Positions 17,788-27,361 of a stretch of DNA of 64,000 bases are shown here, in pieces. The first letter of the stretch is position 1. Each line of letters begins with the position of its first letter. The translations under genes and the position numbers were made by a program. This DNA comes from Pseudidiomarina aquimaris (GTDB lineage: Bacteria > Pseudomonadota > Gammaproteobacteria > Enterobacterales > Alteromonadaceae), in assembly GCF_003987395.1 (NCBI RefSeq), contig NZ_PIPT01000008.1, positions 1 through 64,000 on the forward strand, read 5' to 3'. Under the pieces are notes generated by a model. The model was not told the DNA's origin. It saw nothing but the letters and a program-made list of their open reading frames with translations, and did not search any database.

Positions 17788-19646
17788 CGCAAAAATCACT
17801 CATCGAATTTAGCCATCATCGCTACTTGCCAGGATATTTAAGAGGACGTCGACAACCCGGTTTGATTGTGTCGCTTAAACCATCTAGCGCTCTACTGAAT
17901 GGGTTAGCCAAGCCAGAAAAAAGTAGAGATTTGGCAAGGTTAGCAAACCAATTTAATGATTATTGCGGGACTGCAGAAAATCACGAAAATACTCCCTCAC
18001 AATACGATTGGCTTGCTCTTTTAAAGCAAATTGGAATCTGTACATCAAGCGTACTTCAATACTTCAAGTTTCCACAACTCGATAACCCTGAGATTCTTTT
18101 CGCGCCAACTTCGGATAAGTATCTGCAAAAACCAACGCAACTTCTGATAACAATCCCACATTGCGATCCTAGCCTTAATTTAAAAGCTTTAAAGTTAGTG
18201 CTTGATATCATTTCAGATGCACTGATTCGCGAAAACTTTGAATTACCGATTACTAAAATAAGCGACGTATTGTCAGACATCAAGAAGAACCTTAACTTCA
18301 GTGTTAATGCTCTATTTTTAAAAGCCGCGTACGATAACGAAATGCCCGTACTGGTATTAAATGGAGGTACCGTTCAATACGGTTTTGGTGCTCGCTCAGA
18401 ATGGTTTGAGCATACGTTTTCGATGCAAACGACCAATATTTCAGTGCGTATGGCGCGCGACAAAACTAAATGCAGCCTTCGCCTACAACAGGCTGGCCTC
18501 CCCGTCGCCCCCAATACTAAAGTACGTAGCACAGAAGAAGCACTCCAATTTGGAAAACACGTTGGTTTTCCGATCGTTATTAAACCAGCGAACCTTGATG
18601 GCGGAACCGCGGTCACCGCAAATTTATCGACCCCCAATGAGGTGCGTGCAGCGGTGCAAAAAGTGCAAAAGGTCTCGAAGCAAATTAGAGCCGAGAAGCA
18701 CATTATTGGACGAGACTATCGGCTCACGGTGCTTGATGGGCGCGTCGTGTGGGCGGTCGAACGCGTACCCGGTGGAGTCTTTGGCGATGGCGAGAATACC
18801 GTCGAGCAACTCATCGCCAAGGAAAACGAAACGCTTAATCGTCGTCAGGGACCCGCACAAACACTACAGCCTCTGACCTTAAACAATGAATCGATGTCAC
18901 TGTTGACAAAGCAAAAATTATCAAAAGATACCGTTCCAACCAAAGGTACATTTGTGCGGCTCAGTAGCATTGCCAATGTCGCAACCGGCGGTCGACCAGT
19001 GCCGGTCTTCGAGCAAGTACACCCCGACAATATAAAACTAGCTGAGCGAGCTGCCCGCGCCCTACGCCTTGATATAGCTGGTGTTGACATCTTGATCCGC
19101 GATATCACAAAGTCTTGGCGTGAAGTTGGTGGTGTGATTTGCGAGGTCAACGGACAACCTGATTTGGGCGCGACCACTGCCCTACATTTATACAGTGATG
19201 TACTGCGCTCACGCGTCGCCGGTACCGGACGCATCCCGATCATCGCCGTAGTTGGAGGCGCTAAAGCCGCCGCCCTTATTAAACGCGGTGTCGAGGCGAC
19301 TTCAGATGCCGTCAGCCTCGGCTGGATGAGTACCTCCGCCATTGGTATAGGTGATGCGGTTCTGCAAACCGGCAAGTTTAAAAGCTTTTCTGGCAGCCAA
19401 ATACTCCTGACTGACAATCAGGTCGAGGCACTAATCTTTCAGGTCTCAGGTGAAGATATTCTGCAAACGGGGTTACCTTCAGATCGCCTAGATCTCGTCA
19501 TCATAGCCGACGAAATCTCTCCCCCACCACTGCATCGAGAGATCGAGAAGTCACTCATTCCGGCCTGTTCAGGCGATGTTATTAGACTTGCTGGAGACGT
19601 TAGCGAGCAAACCGCCGTAGATTCGATAATGCGATTGTTGACTTAA
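17784..19646 (+). CDS. Cyanophycin-synthetase-like ATP-grasp ligase with degenerate Mur-like tail
   Basis: A 620-residue predicted amide-bond-forming enzyme. Residues about 150-480 resemble the CphA ATP-grasp region: NGGTVQYGFGAR, ARDKTKCSLRLQQAGLPVAP, VIKPANLDGGTAV, VPGGVFGDGENTVEQLI and the metal motif EVNGQPDLGA. The C-terminal part starts IPIIAVVGGAKAAAL where cyanophycin synthetases have a Mur-ligase P-loop (GTNGKTT), so the second ligase site seems lost. It overlaps the methyltransferase and ends directly on a REP1 element. It may ligate amino acids into a small methylated peptide; this is inference. I do not recognise a characterised homologue. Confidence 0.75.
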   Translation: MTQKSLIEFSHHRYLPGYLRGRRQPGLIVSLKPSSALLNGLAKPEKSRDLARLANQFNDYCGTAENHENTPSQYDWLALLKQIGICTSSVLQYFKFPQLDNPEILFAPTSDKYLQKPTQLLITIPHCDPSLNLKALKLVLDIISDALIRENFELPITKISDVLSDIKKNLNFSVNALFLKAAYDNEMPVLVLNGGTVQYGFGARSEWFEHTFSMQTTNISVRMARDKTKCSLRLQQAGLPVAPNTKVRSTEEALQFGKHVGFPIVIKPANLDGGTAVTANLSTPNEVRAAVQKVQKVSKQIRAEKHIIGRDYRLTVLDGRVVWAVERVPGGVFGDGENTVEQLIAKENETLNRRQGPAQTLQPLTLNNESMSLLTKQKLSKDTVPTKGTFVRLSSIANVATGGRPVPVFEQVHPDNIKLAERAARALRLDIAGVDILIRDITKSWREVGGVICEVNGQPDLGATTALHLYSDVLRSRVAGTGRIPIIAVVGGAKAAALIKRGVEATSDAVSLGWMSTSAIGIGDAVLQTGKFKSFSGSQILLTDNQVEALIFQVSGEDILQTGLPSDRLDLVIIADEISPPPLHREIEKSLIPACSGDVIRLAGDVSEQTAVDSIMRLLT

Positions 19647-19728
19647 GGGCAGAGGTAGGTGGCTTTCCATGTCGCGAAGGGAGGGCAGCCCTCCCTTCGC
19701 AACTTGCAAAAATGATGCACCTCTGGCT
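19647..19728 (+). repeat. REP1 element after the ATP-grasp gene
   Basis: GGGCAGAGGT (19647-19656) begins on the base after the stop codon. The core is AGGGAGGGCAGCCCTCCCT and the right arm is degenerate (ACCTCTGGCT, 19719-19728). Confidence 0.9.
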
Positions 19729-19912
19729 TCCATTCCAGTGCCAATCCTTAGCTCAGTGCTAGACAGGAAGAAACTTCGCTATCCATGTAAAACAACACCA
19801 GACAAATCAATACAGTAGATTGCTTGCTCAGCATCATTTGTACCAACTCTACCCCAAGATTCAGAACAATGGAACAACTTTTTAACCAATGGGTTACATT
19901 ATTTTATGCCGA
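19729..19912. other. Intergenic spacer without recognisable gene
   Basis: A 184-bp gap between two REP1 copies. It contains no open frame with a ribosome site. The only motif noted is TAACC-AATG-GGTTA (19884-19897), similar to the palindromes near the SatD operon. Confidence 0.5.
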
Positions 19913-19993
19913 GGGCAGAGGTTGCTCATAAATAAGTACCATTAGAGAGGGCTGCCCTCCCTCGTGCTAGCCCATATGTAGCGACCTCTGCCC
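19913..19993 (-). repeat. REP1 element, full, inverse orientation
   Basis: GGGCAGAGGT (19913), core GAGAGGGCTGCCCTCCC and ACCTCTGCCC (19984-19993), 81 bp. It is free-standing in the long intergenic region. Confidence 0.93.
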
Positions 19994-20616
19994 CTTGTTA
20001 TTACCTTTTCTTTAAATATCAGCTAACCTGTAACTTGTAGCAAATATCCTACAAAACGATTAAGTGATCACTGAAAAGAAAAGCAGATTTGAACTCACTT
20101 TTTCATAACCTATAAACCCATTGAAGAGTTACACCCATTCATTCAATGTGAATTCATCATGAATTCGTTTTGTGACTTATTTTTGAATTCAATTTGAGCT
20201 CATTTATTGAGCTCAATTATTGAGTTCAACCAAAGTCTCCCACTCGCCCTCTAGCCCTTATTACGAGCGCACCACAAGGTTTACTTCGTATACATCTATT
20301 CAACTGTGCCTTGAAGCCGGAGGTAGACTTCCCAATATCATGCGTAAAGAGTCGTCCAAGGACGATAGTCGGGAGTATGATCGACAGCCTGGGTGGTCAT
20401 AAGTGATGGCGGCTGTCGTGATATCAGAGGTCGTTGAAATGATTAGTGGTAGTTGGAGTGACCCATACTCCAGAAAGGTATTCTTGAACGCGGCTGAAAT
20501 GGACAACAACCACTTGGTACACCTCGCTTGGGCGTGGTGATCAGCTGTGAATTTAGTAGCGACAGGCGTAACGAGATTCGGCGCCTACGTGACCAACTCT
20601 GCGATCCGAAATAACG
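19994..20616. other. Long gene-poor region
   Basis: About 620 bp with no convincing gene. The left part is AT-rich and contains a palindrome array (20183-20229). The right part (20230-20616) has more balanced composition and two short open frames (20220-20402 and 20406-20541) in different registers. They may be remnants of a decayed gene, but I recognise no family. Confidence 0.4.
20183..20229. repeat. Array of TTGAATTCAA/TTGAGCTCAA palindromes
   Basis: Four 10-bp near-palindromes at 20183, 20194, 20207 and 20220 (TTGAATTCAA, TTGAGCTCAT, TTGAGCTCAA, TTGAGTTCAA), spaced 11, 13 and 13 bp. Two more GAATTC sites lie just upstream. This could be an operator array or degenerate repeat DNA. Confidence 0.6.
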
Positions 20617-20697
20617 GGGCAGAGGTTGGCACGCAAAGACTATGCACAGAGAGGGCTGACCTCTCTCATGCAAGGAGGAAATGAGAAACCTCAGCCC
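20617..20697 (-). repeat. REP1 element overlapping the gabT stop
   Basis: GGGCAGAGGT (20617), mutated core GAGAGGGCTGACCTCTCTC and degenerate arm ACCTCAGCCC (20688-20697). The gabT stop codon (20691-20693) and penultimate codons are within the arm. Confidence 0.88.
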
Positions 20698-22034
20698 TCA
20701 GGGCTAATTGCAGCACGAAACAGCACTTCAAACTTGTCCAACGCCTCCGCTACAAGGTCATCCGACATGGTCAGAGGTGGCAAAAAGCGCAGGACATTAC
20801 CGTAGTAGCCGCAAGCCAGTAGAATTAAACCATGTGAGGGAGCCAGCTGGATGCAACGCTGTGTCAACGCGACATTCGGCTCACCGACATCTGCGGCAGA
20901 GCCACCACCACCGGCAGAAGCACTACTCGGCGCAAATCCCGTAACCAACTCTAACGCAATCATCGCCCCCACTTGGCGTACCTCCAAAATCAACGATGGA
21001 AATTCCTGCTGCAATGACCGTAAGCGCGAAGCAAACGCCGCGCCAATTTCACCAGCTCTGCGCATCAACTCTTCTTGCTCAATCACTCGCAATACCGCCA
21101 ACGCGGCAGCGCAAGCCACCGGCGAGCCGCCATAAGTGCCGCCCAGACCGCCGGGCAGAGGTGCGTCCATGATCTCAGCTTTGCCGACCACCGCCGCCAA
21201 CGGAAAACCACCAGCAATACCTTTCGCCATAGTCATCAAGTCAGGCTCAACATCGGCATGCTCAAACGCAAACATTTTGCCGGTACGCGCAAAGCCCGTC
21301 TGGATTTCATCAGCAATTAACAAGATCCCATGCTGGTCACAAATGGCACGCAACGCGAGCAAAAACTCCGCAGGCGCCGGGTAAAATCCACCCTCGCCCT
21401 GCACCGGTTCAATAATGATCGCAGCCACATCAGAGGGCGCAATCGAAGCCTTGAACACATGTTGCAAACCGCGTAGCGCGTCATCAACTGAGACATCATG
21501 CGCGGCAATCGGAAACGGCGCATGATACAAATCTGCGGGAAACGGCCCAAACAAATGCTTATATGGAGCGACTTTGCCGGTGAGCCCCATGGTCAAGTTG
21601 GTACGGCCATGAAAGCCCCCAGTAAACGCAATCACACCGCGCCGTCCAGTCGAAGCTCGTGCTATTTTCACACAGTTTTCAACGGCTTCTGCCCCCGTGG
21701 TTACAAACATTGCCTTTTTCGCCGAAGCGCCAGGTGCTAATCGCGTCAATTTTTCCGCCAACTCGACTGCAACCTCGTACGGATTAATCATCACGCAAGT
21801 ATGCGAAAACGCTGCCACCTGCTTGCGCACTGCCTCGACCACGGCCGGATGCGAATGCCCCGTGTTACACACGGCAATGCCAGTACCTAAATCGATATAA
21901 CGATTGCCCTCAACGTCCCACACTTCGGCGTTTTCGGCACGCGATACAAACACCGGATAAACGTTGCCCTGTCCGCGCGCAAAGGCTGCAAGCTTGCGCT
22001 CTTGAAGTTCTTGATTACTAATAGCTTTACTCAT
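20691..22034 (-). CDS. gabT: 4-aminobutyrate aminotransferase
   Basis: PLP-dependent class III aminotransferase converting GABA and 2-oxoglutarate to succinic semialdehyde and glutamate. The motifs [51 protein letters not shown] and the PLP lysine in [15 protein letters not shown] are all present over 447 residues. A Gly/Ser/Ala-rich insert (about residues 370-390) interrupts the C-terminal domain. The start overlaps the upstream gabD stop by 4 bp. The last two residues come from a REP1 arm. Together with gabD it turns GABA into succinate. Confidence 0.93.
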   Translation of the reverse strand: MSKAISNQELQERKLAAFARGQGNVYPVFVSRAENAEVWDVEGNRYIDLGTGIAVCNTGHSHPAVVEAVRKQVAAFSHTCVMINPYEVAVELAEKLTRLAPGASAKKAMFVTTGAEAVENCVKIARASTGRRGVIAFTGGFHGRTNLTMGLTGKVAPYKHLFGPFPADLYHAPFPIAAHDVSVDDALRGLQHVFKASIAPSDVAAIIIEPVQGEGGFYPAPAEFLLALRAICDQHGILLIADEIQTGFARTGKMFAFEHADVEPDLMTMAKGIAGGFPLAAVVGKAEIMDAPLPGGLGGTYGGSPVACAAALAVLRVIEQEELMRRAGEIGAAFASRLRSLQQEFPSLILEVRQVGAMIALELVTGFAPSSASAGGGGSAADVGEPNVALTQRCIQLAPSHGLILLACGYYGNVLRFLPPLTMSDDLVAEALDKFEVLFRAAISPEG

Positions 22035-23488
22035 AATCCACCCACACTTAAATATTTAATCGAAAGATAATCATCGAGCCCGTACAGCGAGCCTTCGCGC
22101 CCATAACCACTTTGTTTCACGCCGCCAAACGGCGCCGCAGCATTGGAAATCGCGGCGTCGTTCATGCCGACCATGCCAAACTGAAGCCCCCGTGCGACAC
22201 GCCACAGACGCCCGTGATCACGACTAAATACGTAGCTCGCCAGTCCGTACTCGGTGTCGTTGGCAAGCGCCAGCGCTTCAGCCTCTGTAGCAAACTTTAA
22301 AATCGGTGCCACAGGACCAAAAATTTCCTGCTGCGCAATCGCCATATCCGCTCGGACGTCAGTCAACACCGCAGCCGGCAGCCAAGCTCCATCGGCAATG
22401 TAGTCTTGACGACGACCGCCGGAATCACCCACATGCAGCCGAGCACCCTCGGCCACTGCCTGCGCCACCAGCGTCGCAACTTTACTCGCCGCATCTGCAT
22501 GAATCAGCGGGCCAAGCGACAACTCCTGCAAGCGCTCCAACAAACGCTCTACAAAAGCATCATGAATTTCGTCTTGCACCAACACGCGGTTCGCACAAAC
22601 GCAGGTCTGCCCGGCATTGCGGAACTTCGCCAACAGCAAGCCCTCTACCGCCTGTTCGATATCCGCATCCGCAAATACGATAAACGGTGCATTGCCGCCG
22701 AGCTCCAGCGACAAACGTTTCACCGTTGGCGCGCATTGCGCCGCCAACTTGCGTCCGGTTGCGGTGGAGCCGGTAAAAGTAAATTTAGCCACCGTCGGAT
22801 GTCCGGTTAACACCGCTCCAATACTCGCGGCATCAGTGCCGACCACCAGTTGAAACACCTCTGCTGGAATCCCCGCCTGCACCGCCAAGGCTTGCAGCGC
22901 AAAGGCCGACAAAGGCGTTTCCGCAGCCGGCTTCGCCACCATTGCACAGCCAGCTGCCAACGCAGTTGCAGCCTTGCGCGCCAGCATCGCGTTCGGAAAA
23001 TTCCAAGGTGTAATCGCCGCCACAACACCGACCGGCTCCTTTATTACGGCGACTTCCTTGCTTGCGGTTGGCGCCGGAATCGTGCTGCCATAAACGCGCA
23101 CAGCCTCCTCGGCAAACCACTCAATATACGAAGCCCCATAGGCGATTTCGCCCTGCGCTTCGCTAAGCGGTTTGCCTTGCTCCGCGTGCAGAATCTCCGC
23201 CAGAAGTTGTGCGTGCTGCTGCAACAACTCGGCCCAGCGTCGCAACAACGTTGCACGTTCACGGGCGGGCCGCGCAGCCCATTCACGCTGCGCCTGCTGC
23301 GCTGTTTGAACGGCCTGCTCCGTAGCGTTTGCCGCAGGCTCACTGACATAAGCAACTAAGGCCGCAGCTTCATCTGGCGCATAGGCCGGATTGTGAATCG
23401 CAAAATGAGCCGTCGTCGGCTTCGGTACCGAGACCTGCGATGGCAGCAATGACAATGATTGCGCGCGTAGAATAATGTTTTCGGACAT
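22031..23488 (-). CDS. gabD: Succinate-semialdehyde dehydrogenase
   Basis: NAD(P)-dependent aldehyde dehydrogenase of 485 residues. The motifs [25 protein letters not shown], the general-base Glu in [11 protein letters not shown] and the nucleophilic Cys in [13 protein letters not shown] match the GabD subfamily. The ATG at 23488 (MSENII) is chosen because AGGGA lies upstream; the longer frame starts inside the divergent promoter. It is coupled to gabT by an ATGA overlap and is divergent from a LysR gene. A second, similar enzyme lies at 45454-46896. Confidence 0.92.
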   Translation of the reverse strand: MSENIILRAQSLSLLPSQVSVPKPTTAHFAIHNPAYAPDEAAALVAYVSEPAANATEQAVQTAQQAQREWAARPARERATLLRRWAELLQQHAQLLAEILHAEQGKPLSEAQGEIAYGASYIEWFAEEAVRVYGSTIPAPTASKEVAVIKEPVGVVAAITPWNFPNAMLARKAATALAAGCAMVAKPAAETPLSAFALQALAVQAGIPAEVFQLVVGTDAASIGAVLTGHPTVAKFTFTGSTATGRKLAAQCAPTVKRLSLELGGNAPFIVFADADIEQAVEGLLLAKFRNAGQTCVCANRVLVQDEIHDAFVERLLERLQELSLGPLIHADAASKVATLVAQAVAEGARLHVGDSGGRRQDYIADGAWLPAAVLTDVRADMAIAQQEIFGPVAPILKFATEAEALALANDTEYGLASYVFSRDHGRLWRVARGLQFGMVGMNDAAISNAAAPFGGVKQSGYGREGSLYGLDDYLSIKYLSVGGL

Positions 23489-23610
23489 AGCGTTTTCCCT
23501 TATTTGCGAATAGCGGCATTGCAGCATGGTCCCAAACAATGTTAAATATCAACGTATCAACCTTTGGTTTTGAAACTTTCAAACTTTGTATTCAAATATT
23601 GGGAACGCCT

Positions 23611-24519
23611 ATGTCATGGTTGCAACGAGACCTAACCGACTTCGATCTCAAACTCTTGCAAGTTTTTCGCACCGTTGTGGAATGCGGAGGTTTTACCGCC
23701 GCTGAGACAGAGTTAGGCATCAGTCGCTCAACCATCAGCATCCACATGAGTAGTCTTGAAACACGCCTTGGCATGCGGCTATGCCAGCGTGGGCGACAGG
23801 GCTTTTCGCTGACTCGCGAAGGGCAAGCAGTGTTCAATGCACTACTCTCATTGAGCGAAGCGCACGAGGAATTTCGTCACCAAGTAGCCTCGATAAATCA
23901 AGATCTTAGTGGAGAGCTAGTGCTTCTAGCCGCGGATCAGCTTGACCCTCCAAGGCAGTTGCACATCGCCCAAGCGTTGCGCCGCATTAAGCAACAAGCA
24001 CCTGATTTACAGATTCATTTTGACTTGCTGCCGCTTCAGCAGATTGAACTCGCGTTGCTTAAGAACCAAGCGCACCTGGCGTTGATGCCTGGTTATCGAC
24101 GCATTGATGGTTTGGCATACGCGCATGCTTTCAGCACCCCGATTTATCTATGCTGCGGGGCCACGCACCCGCTGTTTGAGGTGGCAGATGACGCCCTAGA
24201 TATCGCACGTTTGGCGGAGTTCGAGACCGTGCATCCGGGCGTTAATATTAATCCGGAAGGCCGTAAGTTATTGCAAAAGTTGAAGACTTCTGGACGTGCC
24301 TACCAATTTGACAGTCGGTTGAGCATGATTTTGTCGGGCGCCTATTTAGGCTTCATGCCGAGCGCCATCAGCGCACCGTTTCTGGCACAGAGACAACTTC
24401 GCTACTTGCTGCCTGAGACCTTTAACTACCCATTTGAGCAATTTTATGTGAGTCGGAAGCAGCCACGCGAACCAGAAAAGGTAACGCTTGCGCTCGAAGC
24501 ACTGCAGGGAGAAAACTAA
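23611..24519 (+). CDS. LysR-family regulator beside gabDT
   Basis: 302-residue LysR regulator. The N-terminal winged helix (FDLKLLQVFRTVVECGG, then GISRSTISIHMSSLETRLG) is followed by a substrate-binding effector domain. The ATG at 23611 fits the usual LysR N-terminal length; an in-frame ATG at 23539 would add 24 atypical residues. It is divergent from gabD across about 120 bp, so control of GABA catabolism is likely but unproven. Its stop is followed after one base by the serine hydrolase start. Confidence 0.88.
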   Translation: MSWLQRDLTDFDLKLLQVFRTVVECGGFTAAETELGISRSTISIHMSSLETRLGMRLCQRGRQGFSLTREGQAVFNALLSLSEAHEEFRHQVASINQDLSGELVLLAADQLDPPRQLHIAQALRRIKQQAPDLQIHFDLLPLQQIELALLKNQAHLALMPGYRRIDGLAYAHAFSTPIYLCCGATHPLFEVADDALDIARLAEFETVHPGVNINPEGRKLLQKLKTSGRAYQFDSRLSMILSGAYLGFMPSAISAPFLAQRQLRYLLPETFNYPFEQFYVSRKQPREPEKVTLALEALQGEN

Positions 24520-24520
24520 T

Positions 24521-25909
24521 ATGTGGCTTATCGCATCCGCCGTTTTAACCCTCACGTTTCAATTTGAACATGCGGATATTCCTGATGCTGAGGTACAAGT
24601 TCTGGAGCTTGCCGACAGCGGGCAGAGGTTACCGCTGAATCCTGGCTTCAGCGGAGGGCAGCCCTACTCCTTTGCCCTCACTCCCTCCGCCACCTCGCAA
24701 GAAATCCACTTTGCCTTGCGCGAGTACAACGCCAACTGCATCCACAACGGCGTCATCGACTTACCGCAACCGTTCACGCAAACCCCATTTACCATCAGCG
24801 CAACATTCCGCATCACCCAGAACACTTGCGCTTACGCCACCTTCGCCACCGCAGGGCAGACCTCCGTCACCATCACCGCTAGCAAAGAGAGGGCAGCCCT
24901 CCCTAATGCAAGCAAAAACACGCTGACCTACGAGCCGCTGGGGCGATCTCTCAAGCATGCGCCATGGGCGCCGCAGCCGCCGCAGGCCCAGCCTACGGTC
25001 TATGGGTGGTCGCGAATCACCAATGATCAGCAATTCGAGCACTATTCATCCAACACGCACATCGCGGTACCGGCATATTCGTTAAGCAAAACATTCATTA
25101 CCACAGCGACAGCTCTACTTTATCGCAATCAGTATCAGTCGGACCTTTTGCAATTGTCGCTAGATACCTGGGGGGATATTTGCCCACAAAATACATGGCA
25201 AAGTGTCACACTCATCGACGCACTGAATATGCAAACGGGCCATTATGCATCTAAGCAACATGGCCAAGACGAAGCTTCAGCCGCAATGATCGAGAACTTC
25301 TTTGAGGCAACAACGCATCAAGAGAAAATCGCCCACGCCTGCAGCTATCCTGAGCGCGAACAGCGAAATGTTGTCTACCAAACCTCAGCAACCTACCTTG
25401 CTGCGACCGCACTACAGAACCTTTTAAGTACAGAGCAAAACACCCGGCTCGATACCTTTCTTTACAACGGCCTTTGGAACGAGCTCAAGCTTAGCCCACT
25501 GGCGTATAGTATCGACACCACCAAGGACGACAAGCGCCAGGTCTGGGGTGGCTACGGCCTGACTCTACTTCCGACCGACCTAGTGAAACTTGCACATTTT
25601 GTGCAACAAGATCCGCTAAAACTTGGCTTCGAAGAAATTCTTGAGAACCCGGAAACAGCCTGCCCAATCCCAAACACGCCCAACCTCCGCTATCGCCAGA
25701 GCATCTGGTTTTGGCAGCATCCTGAAACGCAAAAATGGTATCCGTTTCTCAGCGGCTATGGCGGCATCATCGTACTTTTTCTCGATGACCAGCACATCTA
25801 CTACATGGTCAGCGATCAGCATGATCATCGCTTCAAAAGCGTCATCGATAGCTTCGAAAACTATCAACGTCAGCGTACAGCGCCCAGAGCTAGCTCACCC
25901 GGAGAGTAG
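24521..25909 (+). CDS. Serine hydrolase of beta-lactamase/PBP-like fold
   Basis: 462-residue predicted exported hydrolase. A hydrophobic signal-like N-terminus (MWLIASAVLTLTFQF) leads into an unassigned 150-residue N-terminal region. The class C-like domain then has SLSK (Ser-x-x-Lys nucleophile motif in AYSLSKTF), YQTS as the candidate Tyr motif, and SGYGG near the C-terminus. The N-terminal region contains two in-frame REP1 elements, and a third encodes the last residues (RASSPGE) and stop. The start follows the LysR stop by one base. Substrate unknown. Confidence 0.78.
   Translation: MWLIASAVLTLTFQFEHADIPDAEVQVLELADSGQRLPLNPGFSGGQPYSFALTPSATSQEIHFALREYNANCIHNGVIDLPQPFTQTPFTISATFRITQNTCAYATFATAGQTSVTITASKERAALPNASKNTLTYEPLGRSLKHAPWAPQPPQAQPTVYGWSRITNDQQFEHYSSNTHIAVPAYSLSKTFITTATALLYRNQYQSDLLQLSLDTWGDICPQNTWQSVTLIDALNMQTGHYASKQHGQDEASAAMIENFFEATTHQEKIAHACSYPEREQRNVVYQTSATYLAATALQNLLSTEQNTRLDTFLYNGLWNELKLSPLAYSIDTTKDDKRQVWGGYGLTLLPTDLVKLAHFVQQDPLKLGFEEILENPETACPIPNTPNLRYRQSIWFWQHPETQKWYPFLSGYGGIIVLFLDDQHIYYMVSDQHDHRFKSVIDSFENYQRQRTAPRASSPGE
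24620..24701 (+). repeat. Degenerate REP1 element inside the serine hydrolase (1)
   Basis: GGGCAGAGGT (24620-24629), core GGAGGGCAGCCCTACTCC (24653-24670) and degenerate right arm ACCTCGCAAG (24692-24701) at the normal spacing. It is translated as part of the N-terminal domain. Confidence 0.75.
24854..24935 (+). repeat. REP1 element inside the serine hydrolase (2)
   Basis: GGGCAGACCT (24854-24863), core GAGAGGGCAGCCCTCCCT (24887-24904) and degenerate right arm ACCTACGAGC (24926-24935). It is translated in frame as TSVTITASKERAALPNAS and neighbouring residues. Confidence 0.85.
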
Positions 25910-25962
25910 CAAAGAGAGGGCTGCCCTCTCTTATGCAAGCAGAAATGCGTGGACGTCGGCCC
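25882..25962 (-). repeat. REP1 element carrying the serine hydrolase stop
   Basis: Degenerate left arm GCCCAGAGCT (25882), core GAGAGGGCTGCCCTCTC (25914-25930) and degenerate right arm ACGTCGGCCC. The hydrolase stop codon lies at 25907-25909 within it. Confidence 0.8.
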
Positions 25963-26070
25963 AACTGGCACCATGAGCAGCAGCAAACTGGCGCTAGCCA
26001 GTGCAGAGGGAACAAGGCAAGCTAGCCATAACAAGGCAAACTAATAACGATAACAAAGGCGAAGAGCGAC

Positions 26071-27294
26071 ATGATGAAGGTAAAAGCAAACGGCTACGCA
26101 GCGCGCGTCATGCTAGCATTCTTAGCAACGGCAGGGTTGTTCTACGTGAACATTATGCCGGCGCTGGTTTCAGGTCTCATAAGTGGACTCGAATTTAGCA
26201 ACAAAGACGCTGGCCTCATCGGTAGCCTCAATATCTACGGTGCCGCCGTTGGTGCCTTCGCTGCCATCTTTATTATCCGCCGCATTGAGTGGAAGCCGGT
26301 TTGCATCACGCTATTACTCACCATTATCGCCATCGATTTCGCCTCGATGCTACTCACCACGGAAATCGCACTCATGGTTCTGCGTGCGATCCATGGCTTC
26401 GTCGGCGGTCTTCTCGTGGGCGTCAGCTTTGCCGTCATCGCGCGCACCGAAGAGGTCCATAAAACTTTTGGCATGCTGCTACTTGTGCAGTTCGGTCTCG
26501 GCGGCCTCGGCGTGTGGGCACTTCCTCCACTGGTGCCGGTTTACGGCAGTTGGATATTATTCATGGCGCTCATCGCCTTCAGTACCGCCGCGCTTATCAT
26601 GACCTTCTTCTTGCCAGACTACCCAGTCAAAATGAGAGACCCAAAAGCCGTCATCGCGCCAGTTCAAAAAGGCCCATTAGCCGCATCGGTCACCGCCGTC
26701 TTTCTTTTCCAAGCCGCCAACATGGCTCTCTACGCTTACATCATCGACCTCGGCGAACAAGCCGGCTTAACCCTCGACACCATTTCGCCAGCCTTGGGCG
26801 TCTCCGCGTGGATGGGCATCCTCGGCTCGCTTGCGGTCATCGCCCTGGCTACCAAATGGGGCCGTACCTTGCCGATCATGCTTGGCATTTTCGTCACCGC
26901 CGCGGCCACCTACGCGCTGCATTATAGCTTCAGCCCAGCAGTCTTCTGGCTCGCGAATATCGCCGTCGGCATCACTTGGGCGTTTTCCATCGCGTACATG
27001 CTTGGCGTCTGCAGCGAATTCGACAAAGCTGGACAAATGGCCGCACTCGGTGGATTTGCCTCAAAAATGGGGCTCGCCTCGGGGCCGATGTTCGCTGCCT
27101 TTATCGTCAACGACAGTAATTACGAGCAACTCATCAACGTCGCGGTGGCCCTTCTGATCATCGGCGCACTGGCAACCATCTACCCATCACGCCTGCTCGA
27201 CCGCCAAGACCGCCAAGCCGCCGCCAACACCGGAGCCGCAAACGAAGCCGAAAACGAAGCCGAAGCAAACGAAGCCGCGCAAACGCCGCCCTAA
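26071..27294 (+). CDS. Major facilitator superfamily transporter
   Basis: 407-residue permease with 12 predicted membrane helices in two halves. The loop after helix 2 is reduced (RRIEWKPVC) and helix 4 carries RAIHGFVGG, consistent with MFS topology. A hydrophilic Ala/Glu/Asn-rich tail follows the last helix. Two adjacent ATG codons (26071 and 26074) are possible starts. It is followed after 67 bp by the MocR gene, in the same direction. Substrate unknown. Confidence 0.85.
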   Translation: MMKVKANGYAARVMLAFLATAGLFYVNIMPALVSGLISGLEFSNKDAGLIGSLNIYGAAVGAFAAIFIIRRIEWKPVCITLLLTIIAIDFASMLLTTEIALMVLRAIHGFVGGLLVGVSFAVIARTEEVHKTFGMLLLVQFGLGGLGVWALPPLVPVYGSWILFMALIAFSTAALIMTFFLPDYPVKMRDPKAVIAPVQKGPLAASVTAVFLFQAANMALYAYIIDLGEQAGLTLDTISPALGVSAWMGILGSLAVIALATKWGRTLPIMLGIFVTAAATYALHYSFSPAVFWLANIAVGITWAFSIAYMLGVCSEFDKAGQMAALGGFASKMGLASGPMFAAFIVNDSNYEQLINVAVALLIIGALATIYPSRLLDRQDRQAAANTGAANEAENEAEANEAAQTPP

Positions 27295-27361
27295 ACAAAC
27301 GCCGCCCCAGACAAACGCCCCCCTAGACAAGCGAGCCCAAGCCACCGTACACTCGAGTCCT

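Noticed and set aside
20220-20541. Two short frames (20220-20402 and 20406-20541) in the gene-poor region
   Set aside because: No recognised motif, no ribosome site, and they occupy different registers; at most a decayed gene, so described only as intergenic content.
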